The position numbers and the translations under genes are program-made. A stretch of 45,014 nucleotides of DNA from Chloroflexota bacterium (GTDB lineage Bacteria; Chloroflexota; UBA5177): assembly GCA_025966365.1 (NCBI GenBank), contig JAICWV010000011.1, forward strand, positions 1 to 45,014, written 5' to 3'. The notes under the pieces are model-generated. The model had not been told where the DNA came from. It did no database searches and worked only from the letters and a program-made list of their open reading frames with translations. Shown here piece by piece: positions 1-8,327 of this stretch; within the stretch, counting starts at the first letter, position 1, and each line of letters starts with the position of its first letter.

Positions 1-415
1 CGAGCGACGCAAGCTGCCGGGCGAAGCCCGGGTCGTTTTTCTCCTCCTCGGGATGGAACCGGAGATTCTCGAGGAGAAGCACATCCCCCGGGGTGAGGGC
101 CCTCGCCATTCGCTCCACATCCGGGCCAATCGAGTCAGGAGCCGACTGGACAGGACGCCCGAGCAGAGCGCCAAGTCGGTCTGCAACCGGGTGCATCCGC
201 ATCTCCTCGACCACGTTGCCCCTGGGTCGGCCAAGGTGCGAGGCAAGGATAACCGCGGCTCCATGGTCGAGAAGATACCGGATGGTGGGCAGGGCGGCAC
301 GGATGCGGGTGTCATCGGTGATGACGCCGCCCTGCATGGGGACGTTAAAGTCCACGCGGACAAACACGCGCTTTCCCCGCACGTCCATGTCGCGGATGGA
401 CTGCTTTCGCGTCAA
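1..415 (-). CDS. pgk: phosphoglycerate kinase, N-terminal part (runs off the window)
   Basis: Only the first 138 codons are present; the rest lies before base 1. The product interconverts 1,3-bisphosphoglycerate plus ADP and 3-phosphoglycerate plus ATP in cytosolic glycolysis. The reading begins with [19 protein letters not shown] and then VDFNVP, the family signature, followed by the substrate-loop histidine/arginine stretch SHLGRPRG and by [15 protein letters not shown], all typical of the PGK N-domain. I chose the TTG at 415-413 because a GAGG ribosome site (426-423) lies 7 nt upstream and because the conserved start region begins just after it; an internal ATG ten codons in (MDVRGKR) is possible but lacks a site. 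A TATAAT box lies upstream at 453-448. The opposite strand carries gltX, so the two genes diverge. Confidence 0.95.
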   Translation of the reverse strand, partial: MTRKQSIRDMDVRGKRVFVRVDFNVPMQGGVITDDTRIRAALPTIRYLLDHGAAVILASHLGRPRGNVVEEMRMHPVADRLGALLGRPVQSAPDSIGPDVERMARALTPGDVLLLENLRFHPEEEKNDPGFARQLASL

Positions 416-447
416 CGGCCTACCTCGTCTTCCAGCTGCGCAAGGCC

Positions 448-453
448 ATTATA
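448..453 (-). promoter_or_regulatory. putative -10 box of pgk
   Basis: Perfect TATAAT on the minus strand, 32 nt before the TTG start of pgk. No convincing -35 hexamer is seen 16-18 nt upstream, as for most other -10 boxes in this window. Transcription would start near 441, leaving a 25-nt leader with the GAGG site. Confidence 0.5.
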
Positions 454-514
454 GGGAGCACCAGAGCGACAAATGGCGCCGTGCGATACTCACACGGAGG
501 GACGCAACCACGAA

Positions 515-2011
515 ATGACCCAGACCAGCGACATCCGTGTACGCATGGCGCCCGGACCCACGGGCGCATTTCATATCGGTCGCACACGGGCCGCCATCGT
601 CAATTGGATTTTTGCCCGGCACAACCGCGGAACCTTTGTGCTTCGGATCGAGGATACAGACGTCGAGCGCTCCAGGCCCGAACATCTGCAAAGCATTCTC
701 GACTCCTTACGCTGGCTCGGGCTGAACTGGGACGAGGGCCCCGAGGTTGGAGGCCCGTTCGCGCCCTACTTCCAGATGGGCCGGCTGGATTCTTACGCCG
801 AGTACTGCGACCGATTGCTCGGCAGCGGTCACGCCTATAAGTGCTACTGCACCACCCAGGAGCTGGACGCGTTTCGGCGGCAGGCAGAGCAGGAGAGGCG
901 TCCCTTTCGCTATCCGGGTACCTGCCGCAATCTGTCAGCCGAGGAACAGCGGACGAAAGAGGCAGAGGGCCTCAGGGCGGCAGTTCGGCTCCGCGTTCCG
1001 GACGACGGCGAAACGTCGTGGGACGACCTCATCCTCGGCCGGATCAGCTATCACAACGACGAGATCGGGGATTTCGTCATCCGGCGAAGCAGCGGCATTC
1101 CGCTGTACAACTTCACCGTCACGATCGACGATCTAACCATGAAAATCACCGACGTGATACGTGGTCAGGATCACATCTCCAATACCCCCAAGCAGATCCT
1201 GATCTACCGGGCGCTGGGAGAAGAGCCTCCAGCCTTCGGCCACGTTCCGCTCATGGTGAGCAGTGAGGGTGCCAAGATCGGGGCGCGTTTCGGCGCCTCC
1301 GCCGTCGTGGACCTGGCGGACATGGGCTATCTCCCCGAGGCTGTGTTCAACTACATGGCAACTCTCGGCATCTCCTACGAGGCAGATAGCGATATATTTT
1401 CCCGCGACGAGATCATCCGCCTCTTCGACATCGATCACGTGAGCCGGTCACCGGCAGTGTTCGATGCGGAGAAACTGGATTGGATGAACGGCGTCTATAT
1501 CCGCAATCTGTCGCTGGGGGATTTCGTTCAGCGCTGTCTGCCATTTCTGCAGGCGCGTGGGTTGGTCTCCAGCACCCCCTCCGATGACGAGCTCGCCTAC
1601 GTCAGCCGGGCTCTTTCGTTGGAGCAGGAGCGAGTACGGACACTGGCACAGGCCCCCGAGGCTGTCGAGTTCTTCGTCACCGATCATCTCGATTACGACC
1701 CCGCGCTCCTGATCGTGAAGAAGTCATCGCTGGAAGACGCACGCACGATTCTTGAAGCTGCGGAGGACCTGTGCCGAACTGCAGAGTTCGAAGCTGGCGA
1801 CCTCGACAAGGAATTTCGAGCGCTGACCGAGAGGCTCGGTCTAAAGACGGGAATCGTGTTTGGCACTGTTCGGGTGGCAGTGACCGGCAGGATAGCGGCG
1901 CCTCCCCTGTTCGATACGCTGGCCGCTCTGGGCCGCGAACGGGTACTCAAACGGCTGGGCGCAGCCCGCCGGGAGCTGAGCCGGTGGGGCGAAACTCCGC
2001 CTGTACAATGA
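515..2011 (+). CDS. gltX: glutamyl-tRNA synthetase (class I) with a degenerate KMSKS loop
   Basis: Charges tRNA-Glu with glutamate in the cytosol; in many bacteria of this type the same enzyme also charges tRNA-Gln for GatCAB, which is an inference here. The 498-residue length is normal. The Rossmann fold opens with APGPTGAFHIGRTR, where HIGR (His about residue 20) is the HIGH motif; CYC (around 110) and GTCR (around 140) fit the zinc-knuckle region; the ligase body ends in the helical anticodon-binding domain after EKLDWMNGVYIRNL. The KMSKS position reads EGAKIGARFGA (around 254), so the usual second lysine is replaced by alanine. The ATG at 515 is preferred over an in-frame ATG at 473 because the similarity begins just after it and a GGAGG site lies at 496-500, rather far (14 nt) upstream. 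Confidence 0.94.
   Translation: MTQTSDIRVRMAPGPTGAFHIGRTRAAIVNWIFARHNRGTFVLRIEDTDVERSRPEHLQSILDSLRWLGLNWDEGPEVGGPFAPYFQMGRLDSYAEYCDRLLGSGHAYKCYCTTQELDAFRRQAEQERRPFRYPGTCRNLSAEEQRTKEAEGLRAAVRLRVPDDGETSWDDLILGRISYHNDEIGDFVIRRSSGIPLYNFTVTIDDLTMKITDVIRGQDHISNTPKQILIYRALGEEPPAFGHVPLMVSSEGAKIGARFGASAVVDLADMGYLPEAVFNYMATLGISYEADSDIFSRDEIIRLFDIDHVSRSPAVFDAEKLDWMNGVYIRNLSLGDFVQRCLPFLQARGLVSSTPSDDELAYVSRALSLEQERVRTLAQAPEAVEFFVTDHLDYDPALLIVKKSSLEDARTILEAAEDLCRTAEFEAGDLDKEFRALTERLGLKTGIVFGTVRVAVTGRIAAPPLFDTLAALGRERVLKRLGAARRELSRWGETPPVQ
2004..2009 (+). promoter_or_regulatory. possible -10 box for tRNA-Val
   Basis: TACAAT overlaps the end of gltX about 18 nt before the mature tRNA 5' end, a plausible distance for a short tRNA leader. 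No -35 is obvious, so the tRNA may also be co-transcribed with gltX. Confidence 0.3.
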
Positions 2012-2027
2012 GCGGGCTCCGACGTCG

Positions 2028-2103
2028 GGGCGCGTAGCTCAGTTGGTAGAGCGCGCGGCTTACATCCGCGTGGTCACAGGTTCGAGTCCTGTCGCGCCCA
2101 CCA
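2028..2103 (+). tRNA. tRNA-Val (anticodon UAC) with encoded CCA
   Basis: A complete cloverleaf can be drawn. The acceptor stem GGGCGCG (2028-2034) pairs with CGCGCCC (2093-2099). The D-stem is GCTC/GAGC and the D-loop is AGTTGGTA. The anticodon stem CGCGG/CCGCG encloses loop CTTACAT with anticodon TAC at 2061-2063. The variable loop is 5 nt, the T-stem is ACAGG/CCTGT and the T-loop is TTCGAGT. Discriminator A2100 is followed by a genomically encoded CCA (2101-2103). Anticodon UAC reads GUA and, with wobble modification, other valine codons. It lies 16 nt after gltX. Confidence 0.97.
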
Positions 2104-2130
2104 CGCCGCACCCCCGGCGGGAACCGCCAC

Positions 2131-2136
2131 TATAAT
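2131..2136 (+). promoter_or_regulatory. putative -10 box of ilvE
   Basis: Perfect TATAAT between the tRNA and the aminotransferase gene, without a recognisable -35. A start near 2143 places the ATG at 2135 upstream of the transcript and supports the GTG at 2183 as the true translation start. Confidence 0.5.
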
Positions 2137-2182
2137 GAGCCCGTCGGAACTTCGGCATTCAGTCCCGCAGGAGGGTCTACAC

Positions 2183-3151
2183 GTGGCGCAATCAGACTCG
2201 CAAATTTATTGTTTCTTCCAGGGCGAATTTGTCCCGCTCGAGGAAGCAAAAGTCGGCGTCATGACCCACGCCCTGAACTACGGAACCGGCGTGTTCGAGG
2301 GGATCAGAGGCTACTGGAACCAGGAAGCGCAGGAGCTCTTTATCTTTCGCCTGCGCGACCACTACCTGCGATTTCTGAAAAATACCGCCATGATGTTCAT
2401 CACCGTTCCCAGGACGGCGGATGAGCTCGTTGACCTGACATTGGAGCTGCTGCGTCGCGATGCTTTCACCACAGATACCTACATTCGCCCGCTGGCGTAC
2501 AAGTCCTCGGAGCAGATCGGGGTATCCATGGAAGGGGTCCGTGATGCTTTTACCCTGTTCGCCGTGCCCTACGGCGACTATGTCCCCATGGACAGGCCGT
2601 TGACGCTGGGAGTCAGCTCCTGGCTGCGCTCCGATGACAATTCCATCCCGGGCCGGGCCAAGGTCACAGGCAATTATGTCAATACGGCGCTGGCCAAGAA
2701 TGAGGCCGTGCGCAACGGCTACGACGAGGCCGTGGTGCTCAATCGCAACGGCTACGTGGTCGAGGGCAGCGCCGAGAACATCTTTCTGGTGCGGGACGGC
2801 GTCCTCATTACTCCCTCAGTTGCCGACGGCATCCTGGAAGGAATAACCCGGGACACCATCATTCGGCTCGCCCAAGAAGAGTTAAGGATCCCCACGGTGG
2901 AGCGGAACGTGGCGCGAACCGAGCTGTATTACTCCGACGAGGTCTTTCTCACCGGGACCGGAGCTCAAGTGGCCACGGTAGGCAGTGTTGACGGCCGCAT
3001 TGTTGGTGACGGCAAGGCCGGGCCCATCACCTCGTCGCTGCAGTCGCTCTACTTCGACATCGTCAAGGGACGGAACCCGAAGTACATGGACTGGCTAACG
3101 CCGGTGGGCGCCGGCCGCGGAATCCGGGCGGCTCCGGCTCCCATCTCGTAG
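2183..3151 (+). CDS. ilvE: branched-chain amino acid aminotransferase (fold-type IV PLP enzyme)
   Basis: Transfers the amino group between glutamate and the 2-oxo acids of Leu, Ile and Val, the last step of their synthesis, in the cytosol. The 322 residues show the class IV pattern: MTHALNYGTGVFEGIRGYW near the N-terminus (substrate entrance), the PLP-binding lysine in RAKVTGNY (about Lys160), EGSAENIFLVRDG, and TPSVADGILEGITR. FLTGTGAQV near the C-terminus fits the phosphate cup. I start it at GTG 2183 because AGGAGGG (2169-2175) lies 7 nt upstream; the longer ATG start at 2135 overlaps the -10 box. The gene stands between tRNA-Val and menG. A D-amino acid or lyase member of the same fold is less likely given the BCAT-type motifs. 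Confidence 0.92.
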   Translation: MAQSDSQIYCFFQGEFVPLEEAKVGVMTHALNYGTGVFEGIRGYWNQEAQELFIFRLRDHYLRFLKNTAMMFITVPRTADELVDLTLELLRRDAFTTDTYIRPLAYKSSEQIGVSMEGVRDAFTLFAVPYGDYVPMDRPLTLGVSSWLRSDDNSIPGRAKVTGNYVNTALAKNEAVRNGYDEAVVLNRNGYVVEGSAENIFLVRDGVLITPSVADGILEGITRDTIIRLAQEELRIPTVERNVARTELYYSDEVFLTGTGAQVATVGSVDGRIVGDGKAGPITSSLQSLYFDIVKGRNPKYMDWLTPVGAGRGIRAAPAPIS

Positions 3152-3174
3152 TTTGACCGACCCGCTCTCGACGT

Positions 3175-3891
3175 ATGTCCCGGTCGCCTGATCCGGCCCG
3201 CCCTGGCCGGGAGGTCGTTGCCCGCATGTTCGGCGCCATTGCCGACCGGTACGACCTGATGAACCGGGTTATGACCATGGGCCGCGACCAGCGCTGGCGG
3301 ACGCAGGCGGCCGACGTTGCGGGTCTCTCACCGGGCGACTCTGCACTTGACGTGGCTACCGGTACCGGCGATCTAGCCTTTCTACTTGCCAACCGGGCCG
3401 GTCCCGAAGGCCGGGTCGTCGGGGTGGACTTTACACCCGAGATGTTGCGTCTGGCGCGCCTGAAGGCCACGCGGCGAGGTCAATCCGTTTCCTTCGTGCA
3501 GGGGGACGCGGAGTACCTTCACTTTCCGTCTGCCACATTTCAGGCGGTCACCTGCGCCTTTGGTGTGAGGAATTTCGAAGACCGGCAAAAGGGCATCGAC
3601 GAGATGGCCCGGGTCACGGCTCCCGGAGGGCGGGTGGTGATTCTCGAGCTCACTCCGCCGCAAAACCCGCTGGCGCGGCGATACATGGACGATGTCGTTC
3701 CGCGCCTGGGCCAGCTTCTAGCCAGAGCGCGCGATGCCTACACCTACCTGCCGGAGTCGGCGGAGCAATTCCCGGAGCCTCAGGAGCTCGGTGCCATGAT
3801 GCAGAACGCCGGGCTCCGTAAAGTCACCTACCGGCTGCTCAATTTCGGGACAGTTGCGCTGCACTGGGGCACCAGACCGGACGTGGGGTAG
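3175..3891 (+). CDS. menG: demethylmenaquinone methyltransferase (UbiE/MenG family)
   Basis: SAM-dependent C-methyltransferase of the last menaquinone step (UbiE does the same chemistry in ubiquinone synthesis). Of 238 residues, the N-terminal MFGAIADRYDLMNRVMTMGRDQRWR is the UbiE/COQ5 signature 1 region. SAM motif I is LDVATGTGDLAFLL (around 57-70), followed by GVDFTPEMLRLAR, and TCAFGVRNFEDRQKGIDEM plus PGGRVVILELTPP are signature 2 and the strand-4/5 area. The ATG at 3175 lacks a clear ribosome site. It follows ilvE by 23 nt and is closed by a strong hairpin. The ubiquinone variant is unlikely for the inferred host; no other quinone gene is in the window. Confidence 0.9.
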   Translation: MSRSPDPARPGREVVARMFGAIADRYDLMNRVMTMGRDQRWRTQAADVAGLSPGDSALDVATGTGDLAFLLANRAGPEGRVVGVDFTPEMLRLARLKATRRGQSVSFVQGDAEYLHFPSATFQAVTCAFGVRNFEDRQKGIDEMARVTAPGGRVVILELTPPQNPLARRYMDDVVPRLGQLLARARDAYTYLPESAEQFPEPQELGAMMQNAGLRKVTYRLLNFGTVALHWGTRPDVG

Positions 3892-3894
3892 ACG

Positions 3895-3928
3895 GAAGCG
3901 GGGCGGACGATGCTGTCCGCCCCGCTTC
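3895..3928. terminator. bidirectional hairpin terminator between menG and ppdK
   Basis: A perfect 14-bp inverted repeat, GAAGCGGGGCGGAC / GTCCGCCCCGCTTC, with the 6-nt loop GATGCT lies exactly between two convergent genes. Only a weak T-rich stretch (TCTCGTTA) follows on the plus strand and none on the minus strand, so it may act as a 3' end stabiliser as well as a terminator. Confidence 0.8.
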
Positions 3929-3934
3929 TCGTTA

Positions 3935-6787
3935 CTATCGCGTATCTGACGCGGGTGCGTTCTCGGCGATGACTGCCTGGGCGGCCGCCAGCCGGGCCAC
4001 CGGCACGCGGAAGGGCGAGCAACTGACGTAGTTCAGCCCGATGCTGTTGCAGAACTCGACGGAACTGGGATCGCCCCCGTGCTCGCCACAGATCCCGATC
4101 TCGAGGTCCTGGCGCACGCCCCGGCCGTCCTTCACCGCCATCTCCATCAGCTTGCCGACACCCTGCCGGTCGAGCTCCTGGAATGGGTTGGTCGGGAGGA
4201 TCCCCATCTCGACGTACTTCAGCAGGAACTTGCCCTCGGCGTCATCTCGCGAGTAGCCGAAAGTGGTCTGGGTGAGGTCGTTGGTCCCGAAGCTGAAAAA
4301 CTCGGCGTCATGCGCGATCTGGTCGGCGGTCAGGGCTGCACGCGGCACCTCAATCATGGTTCCGATTTTGTACTCGAGCGACACTCCGGCATCCTTCAGA
4401 ACGTCCTCGGCCACGTGCTCGATTCGGTCGCGGGCGAACTTCATCTCGTTCTCCGTGCCCACCAGCGGGACCATGATCTCCGGCTTGACGTGGATACCCT
4501 CGTTTTCAAGCTCGACTGCGGCGCTGAGGATGGCTCGCACCTGCATGTCGATGATGCCGGGATAGAGAATTCCCAGCCGGATGCCGCGAAGCCCGAGCAT
4601 CGGATTCTGTTCGTGCATCCGAGCCACTGCCTGCAGCAGTTCCTCTTTCTGTTTCAGCTCGTCCGGATTATTACCCCGGATACGAAGAGCGGTCACGTCC
4701 TCGATGAGCTCGGAGTAATCGGGAAGGAACTCATGCAGCGGAGGATCGATGAGCCGGATGACTACCGGCAATTCCTGCATCGCCTTCAGCACGCCCCGGA
4801 AATCCTCTTTCTGAATCGGCAAGAGTTTGGTCAGCGCGTCGCGATAGTCCTTCAGCGCCTCGGAAGAGTCGGCCTGCTTGCGCGCGTCGGCGAGCCGCTC
4901 GTGCAGCCTGGGGTCCTGGCGCCCCGACCGCGCAGCCTCTTCCTCGAGCTGGACCAGCGCGGTCTCGACACGAGCCGCTTCCTCGGCCGAGAGGATCATT
5001 TGGTGCACGATCGGCAGCCGCTCCTCTTCGAAGAACATATGCTCGGTGCGGCAAAGGCCGATGCCCTGGGCGCCATACTCCCGAGCGCGTTCCGCGTCCC
5101 GCGGATAATCGGCGTTTGCCCATACCTGGAGCCGGCGGATGTCGTCGGCCCAACGGAGGATCTGGGCAAGATCGGATTCCTCCGAGAACTTGGGAAGGAT
5201 GGTCTCGATCGCGCCCGAGAACACTTCCCCGGTGGCGCCGTCGAGCGAGATCGTGTCGCCCTCCTTCACCGTCTTCCCGTCTACCGCCATCTGCCGCTTC
5301 GCCAGATCGATCTTCAGTGCCTCGCACCCGGCAACACACGGCTTGCCCATGCCGCGGGCCACCACCGCCGCATGGCTGGTGGCGCCGCCCCGGGCGGTAA
5401 GGATGCCCTTGGCCGCAATCATCCCATGGACGTCGTCCGGGGATGTTTCCGGGCGAACCAGTATCACCGACTCCCCGTTATTTCCCTGCTGAGCCGCCCG
5501 GTCTGCGTCGAAGACGACCTTGCCCACAGCGGCCCCAGGCGAGGCATTGAGTCCCCTGGCCAGGAAGCTGTCACTGCTGAGGGCCCTGGCCCGCGCGTCG
5601 TCGTCAAACCGCGGCAGCAGAAGCTGCACCACGTGCTTGGGATCGACCCGCAGGAGCGCTTCCTCCTTGCTGATCACGCCCGCATTGACCATGTCAACTG
5701 CGATTTTGACCGCCGCGGCTGCGGTGCGCTTGCCGTTCCTCGTCTGGAGCATGTAGAGCTTGCCGCGCTCGATGGTGAACTCCAGGTCCTGCATATCGCG
5801 GTAGTGGGTCTCCATCCGGTGCGCGATGTCCTGGAACTGGCCGTACGCCTGCGGCATGTCGCTCTGCAGCGTACTGATGGGCTGTGGAGTCCGGATGCCG
5901 GCCACCACGTCCTCGCCCTGGGCATTCAGGAGATACTCGCCGTACAGCTTGTTCTCGCCGGTCGAGGGATTCCGGGTGAAGGCAACCCCGGTTCCAGAGT
6001 CCGAGCCCATATTTCCGAAGACCATCGCCTGGACGTTGACCGCGGTCCCCAGGTTGTGCGCGATCCCTTCCGACTCGCGGTAGGCGCGGGCCCGCGCCCC
6101 GTTCCAGCTGCGGAACACGGCGGCGATGGCTTCCCGCAGCTGCTCGTACGGGTCGGTCGGGAAGCTCTTTCCGCTCTGCTGCTGAACAATGGACTTGAAC
6201 TGGGCAACGAGATCCTTGAGCGCCGCGACAGATAGATCGGCGTCGGTCCCGGCTCCAGCCTCCTGCTTCTTGACTTCAAGTGCGTGCTCGAACAGATCCG
6301 GATCGATGTCAAGCACGATCTTGCCGAACATCTGAATGAAGCGCCGGTAGGCGTCGTAGGCGAACCGCTCGTCGTCGGCTTGCTGCGCCAGTCCCTGTGT
6401 GGTCTCATCATTCAGGCCCAGGTTGAGAACGGTATCCATCATGCCGGGCATCGAGAACTTTGCTCCAGAGCGAACGGATACCAGCAGCGGATTGACGGCG
6501 TTCCCAAATCCTCGCCCGGTCTTCTCTTCGATGTCTTTCAGCGCCTGAGTCACCTGTTCCCACAGGCCCGGCGGGAATCGCTCGTCATTCGCGTAATACG
6601 CGTTGCACGCCTCGGTGGTGATGGTAAATCCCGGTGGAACCGGCAGTCCCGCCCGGGTCATCTCGGCCACGCCCGCTCCCTTGCCGCCGAGAAGGTCCCG
6701 CATGCTCGCGTTCCCTTCCTGGAAGAGATAGACCCACTTTTTGTTCGTCTGCTGCCCCGACTTCTGCTCGGCCAGCGTCTGTGCCAT
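3935..6787 (-). CDS. ppdK: pyruvate, phosphate dikinase
   Basis: Interconverts pyruvate + ATP + Pi and phosphoenolpyruvate + AMP + PPi; cytosolic, gluconeogenic or PPi-glycolytic. The 950-residue chain has the N-terminal nucleotide-binding domain (KKWVYLFQEG, LLGGKGAGVAEM, SVRSGAKFSMPGMMDT). The swivelling phosphohistidine domain has GGATSHAAVVARG (His about 472). The PEP/pyruvate TIM barrel has GLCRTEHMFFEEERLPIV and the catalytic cysteine in ICGEHGGDP (about Cys900). A helical, charged insert of about 40 residues (around 600-645) sits just after the ERLPIVHQMIL helix and explains the slightly large size. The ATG at 6787 follows AGGAGG by 6 nt; the frame stays open upstream to 7114 but that part lies inside glyS. 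Its leader is described separately. Confidence 0.96.
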   Translation of the reverse strand: MAQTLAEQKSGQQTNKKWVYLFQEGNASMRDLLGGKGAGVAEMTRAGLPVPPGFTITTEACNAYYANDERFPPGLWEQVTQALKDIEEKTGRGFGNAVNPLLVSVRSGAKFSMPGMMDTVLNLGLNDETTQGLAQQADDERFAYDAYRRFIQMFGKIVLDIDPDLFEHALEVKKQEAGAGTDADLSVAALKDLVAQFKSIVQQQSGKSFPTDPYEQLREAIAAVFRSWNGARARAYRESEGIAHNLGTAVNVQAMVFGNMGSDSGTGVAFTRNPSTGENKLYGEYLLNAQGEDVVAGIRTPQPISTLQSDMPQAYGQFQDIAHRMETHYRDMQDLEFTIERGKLYMLQTRNGKRTAAAAVKIAVDMVNAGVISKEEALLRVDPKHVVQLLLPRFDDDARARALSSDSFLARGLNASPGAAVGKVVFDADRAAQQGNNGESVILVRPETSPDDVHGMIAAKGILTARGGATSHAAVVARGMGKPCVAGCEALKIDLAKRQMAVDGKTVKEGDTISLDGATGEVFSGAIETILPKFSEESDLAQILRWADDIRRLQVWANADYPRDAERAREYGAQGIGLCRTEHMFFEEERLPIVHQMILSAEEAARVETALVQLEEEAARSGRQDPRLHERLADARKQADSSEALKDYRDALTKLLPIQKEDFRGVLKAMQELPVVIRLIDPPLHEFLPDYSELIEDVTALRIRGNNPDELKQKEELLQAVARMHEQNPMLGLRGIRLGILYPGIIDMQVRAILSAAVELENEGIHVKPEIMVPLVGTENEMKFARDRIEHVAEDVLKDAGVSLEYKIGTMIEVPRAALTADQIAHDAEFFSFGTNDLTQTTFGYSRDDAEGKFLLKYVEMGILPTNPFQELDRQGVGKLMEMAVKDGRGVRQDLEIGICGEHGGDPSSVEFCNSIGLNYVSCSPFRVPVARLAAAQAVIAENAPASDTR

Positions 6788-6816
6788 GCCATGCCTCCTG
6801 AATGTCCGCCCGGAAA

Positions 6817-6883
6817 CACGGCGAAATGCTATGCCGTGACAAATGGGGCGGGAAATGCCGCGCGCGTGCCGCTGGGGAGCGGC
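6817..6883 (-). other. structured 5' leader of ppdK (two hairpins)
   Basis: On the minus strand the predicted transcript begins near 6883 with the stem GCCGCT-CCCC-AGCGGC (6883-6868), followed by a second 6-bp stem CACGGC/GCCGTG with a 10-nt loop (6838-6817). Both come before the AGGAGG of ppdK. They may protect the 5' end or influence translation; no known riboswitch fold was recognised. Confidence 0.4.
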
Positions 6884-6889
6884 CTGCGA

Positions 6890-6895
6890 ATTATA
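6890..6895 (-). promoter_or_regulatory. putative -10 box of ppdK
   Basis: Perfect TATAAT on the minus strand, about 103 nt before the ppdK ATG and 24 nt past the stop of the upstream glyS. No good -35 is seen. It would allow ppdK to be expressed independently of glyS. Confidence 0.45.
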
Positions 6896-6918
6896 CTCCC
6901 GTGCCTGGGAGCTCCGAT

Positions 6919-8265
6919 CTAGATTGGGCCCAGGCGCTCCAGGAAGATGGAACTCAGCTGGTCGGCAGGGTGCCGTTCCTGTGTCATGGAGTCCCGGTCC
7001 CGGATCGTCACCGTCCCGTCTTCCAGCGTCTGGTAGTCGACGGTCACGCACCACGGGGTGCCGATTTCGTCCTGGCGCCGGTACCGCTTGCCGACATTGC
7101 CGATATCGTCCCACGCCGCCGTCATCAGGGGCAGAATCGACTCGTAGATTGACCGTGCCCGGCTCACCAGGTCCGGCTTGTTGGCCGACAGGGGGAAAAC
7201 CGCGACCTTGAACGGGGCGAGTTTGGGTTTGAGGTGAAGCACGGTGCGGACATCCCCGGGCTTGGGTCCGAGCCGCTCCTCCGCGTAAGCGTCCAGCAGC
7301 ACAACCAGCACCGCACGATCCAGTCCCGCCGCGGGCTCAATGACGTAGGGAACGAAGTGCTCCTGAGTCTCCTGATCGAAGTAGCGCAGATCTTGGCCTG
7401 AGCCCGCCATGTGCGCCTTCAGGTCGTAGTCCGTGCGGTCGGCGATCCCCTCCAGCTCCTTGATCCCAAAGGGATAGGCGTACTCAATATCCGCGGTCTG
7501 CTTGGAATAATGCGAAAGCTCCGACGGCTCGTGATTGCGCGTCCTGAGATTGCCCGGATGGATGCCGAGCTCGTCGGTCCACCAGCGGAACCGTTGTTCC
7601 TTCCAATATTCCCACCAGTGGTCATCGGTACCGGGACGTACGAAAAACTCCATCTCCATCTGATCGAATTCCCGGTCTCTGAAGATGAAGTTTCCCGACG
7701 TGATTTCGTTGCGATACGACTTACCGATCTGGGCAATGCCGAAAGGTACCTTTTGGCTGGTGGTCTGCATCACATTCTTGAAATTGAGGAAAATCCCCTG
7801 CGCCGTTTCCGGACGGAAATAGGCAACGGAGCCTTCCTCCTCGATCGGGCCCACATGAGTACGGAACATGGTGTTGAATTGCCGGGGCGGCGTCAGCGTT
7901 CCGCCACAGTGGGGACATGGCGCCGATACGTCAATGTCATCGGCCCGGAAGCGCCGCCTGCAGGATTGGCACTCGGCGAGCGGATCGGCGAAATTTTCCA
8001 GGTGCCCGGATGATTTCCACACGATCTCCGGAAGCAGGGTCGCCGAATCCAGCCCAACCACGTCCGGCCGGACCTGCACCATCGCGTACCACCAGCGGCG
8101 CCTAATGTTGTTCTTCAACTCGACTCCCAGTGGGCCGTAGTCCCAGAACCCGCTAAGCCCGCCATAGATCTCACTGCTGCCGTAGATGAACCCTCGGCGC
8201 TTGCACAGCGCAGCAATCTTCTCCATGGTGACTTGCGCTTCTACGGGACTCTGTTGCACAGCCAT
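6919..8265 (-). CDS. glyQS: glycyl-tRNA synthetase, single-chain class II type
   Basis: Charges tRNA-Gly as an alpha2 homodimer; this is the archaeal/eukaryotic-like form also found in many Gram-positive and Chloroflexota genomes, unlike the alpha2beta2 enzyme. The 448 residues show KIAALCKRRGFIYGSSEIYG (N-terminal helix), GFWDYGPLGVELKNN (motif 1), and a CxxC...CxxC zinc-like cluster (CQSC, CPHC) around 100-125. RPETAQGIFLNF and QIGKSYRNEI (motif 2 region) follow, and the C-terminal anticodon-binding domain starts near FKVAVFPLSANK. The ATG at 8265 is preceded by GAGAAGG about 8 nt upstream. It is divergent from the metallo-hydrolase and followed by ppdK. Confidence 0.95.
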   Translation of the reverse strand: MAVQQSPVEAQVTMEKIAALCKRRGFIYGSSEIYGGLSGFWDYGPLGVELKNNIRRRWWYAMVQVRPDVVGLDSATLLPEIVWKSSGHLENFADPLAECQSCRRRFRADDIDVSAPCPHCGGTLTPPRQFNTMFRTHVGPIEEEGSVAYFRPETAQGIFLNFKNVMQTTSQKVPFGIAQIGKSYRNEITSGNFIFRDREFDQMEMEFFVRPGTDDHWWEYWKEQRFRWWTDELGIHPGNLRTRNHEPSELSHYSKQTADIEYAYPFGIKELEGIADRTDYDLKAHMAGSGQDLRYFDQETQEHFVPYVIEPAAGLDRAVLVVLLDAYAEERLGPKPGDVRTVLHLKPKLAPFKVAVFPLSANKPDLVSRARSIYESILPLMTAAWDDIGNVGKRYRRQDEIGTPWCVTVDYQTLEDGTVTIRDRDSMTQERHPADQLSSIFLERLGPI

Positions 8266-8327
8266 GTGGGGCGCCTTCTCTCTGGTAATGGGAGTATTGA
8301 ATAGTACCGAATCTGCGGAGACACTGG

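Noticed and set aside
417-447. GGCCT...AGGCC hairpin around the pgk ribosome site
   Set aside because: The left arm lies between the -10 box and the expected transcript start, so most of it would not be transcribed.
4079-6235. 718-codon open frame on the plus strand
   Set aside because: Antisense to ppdK, whose frame carries all family motifs; the plus-strand reading has no recognisable domain and arises from GC-rich codon bias.
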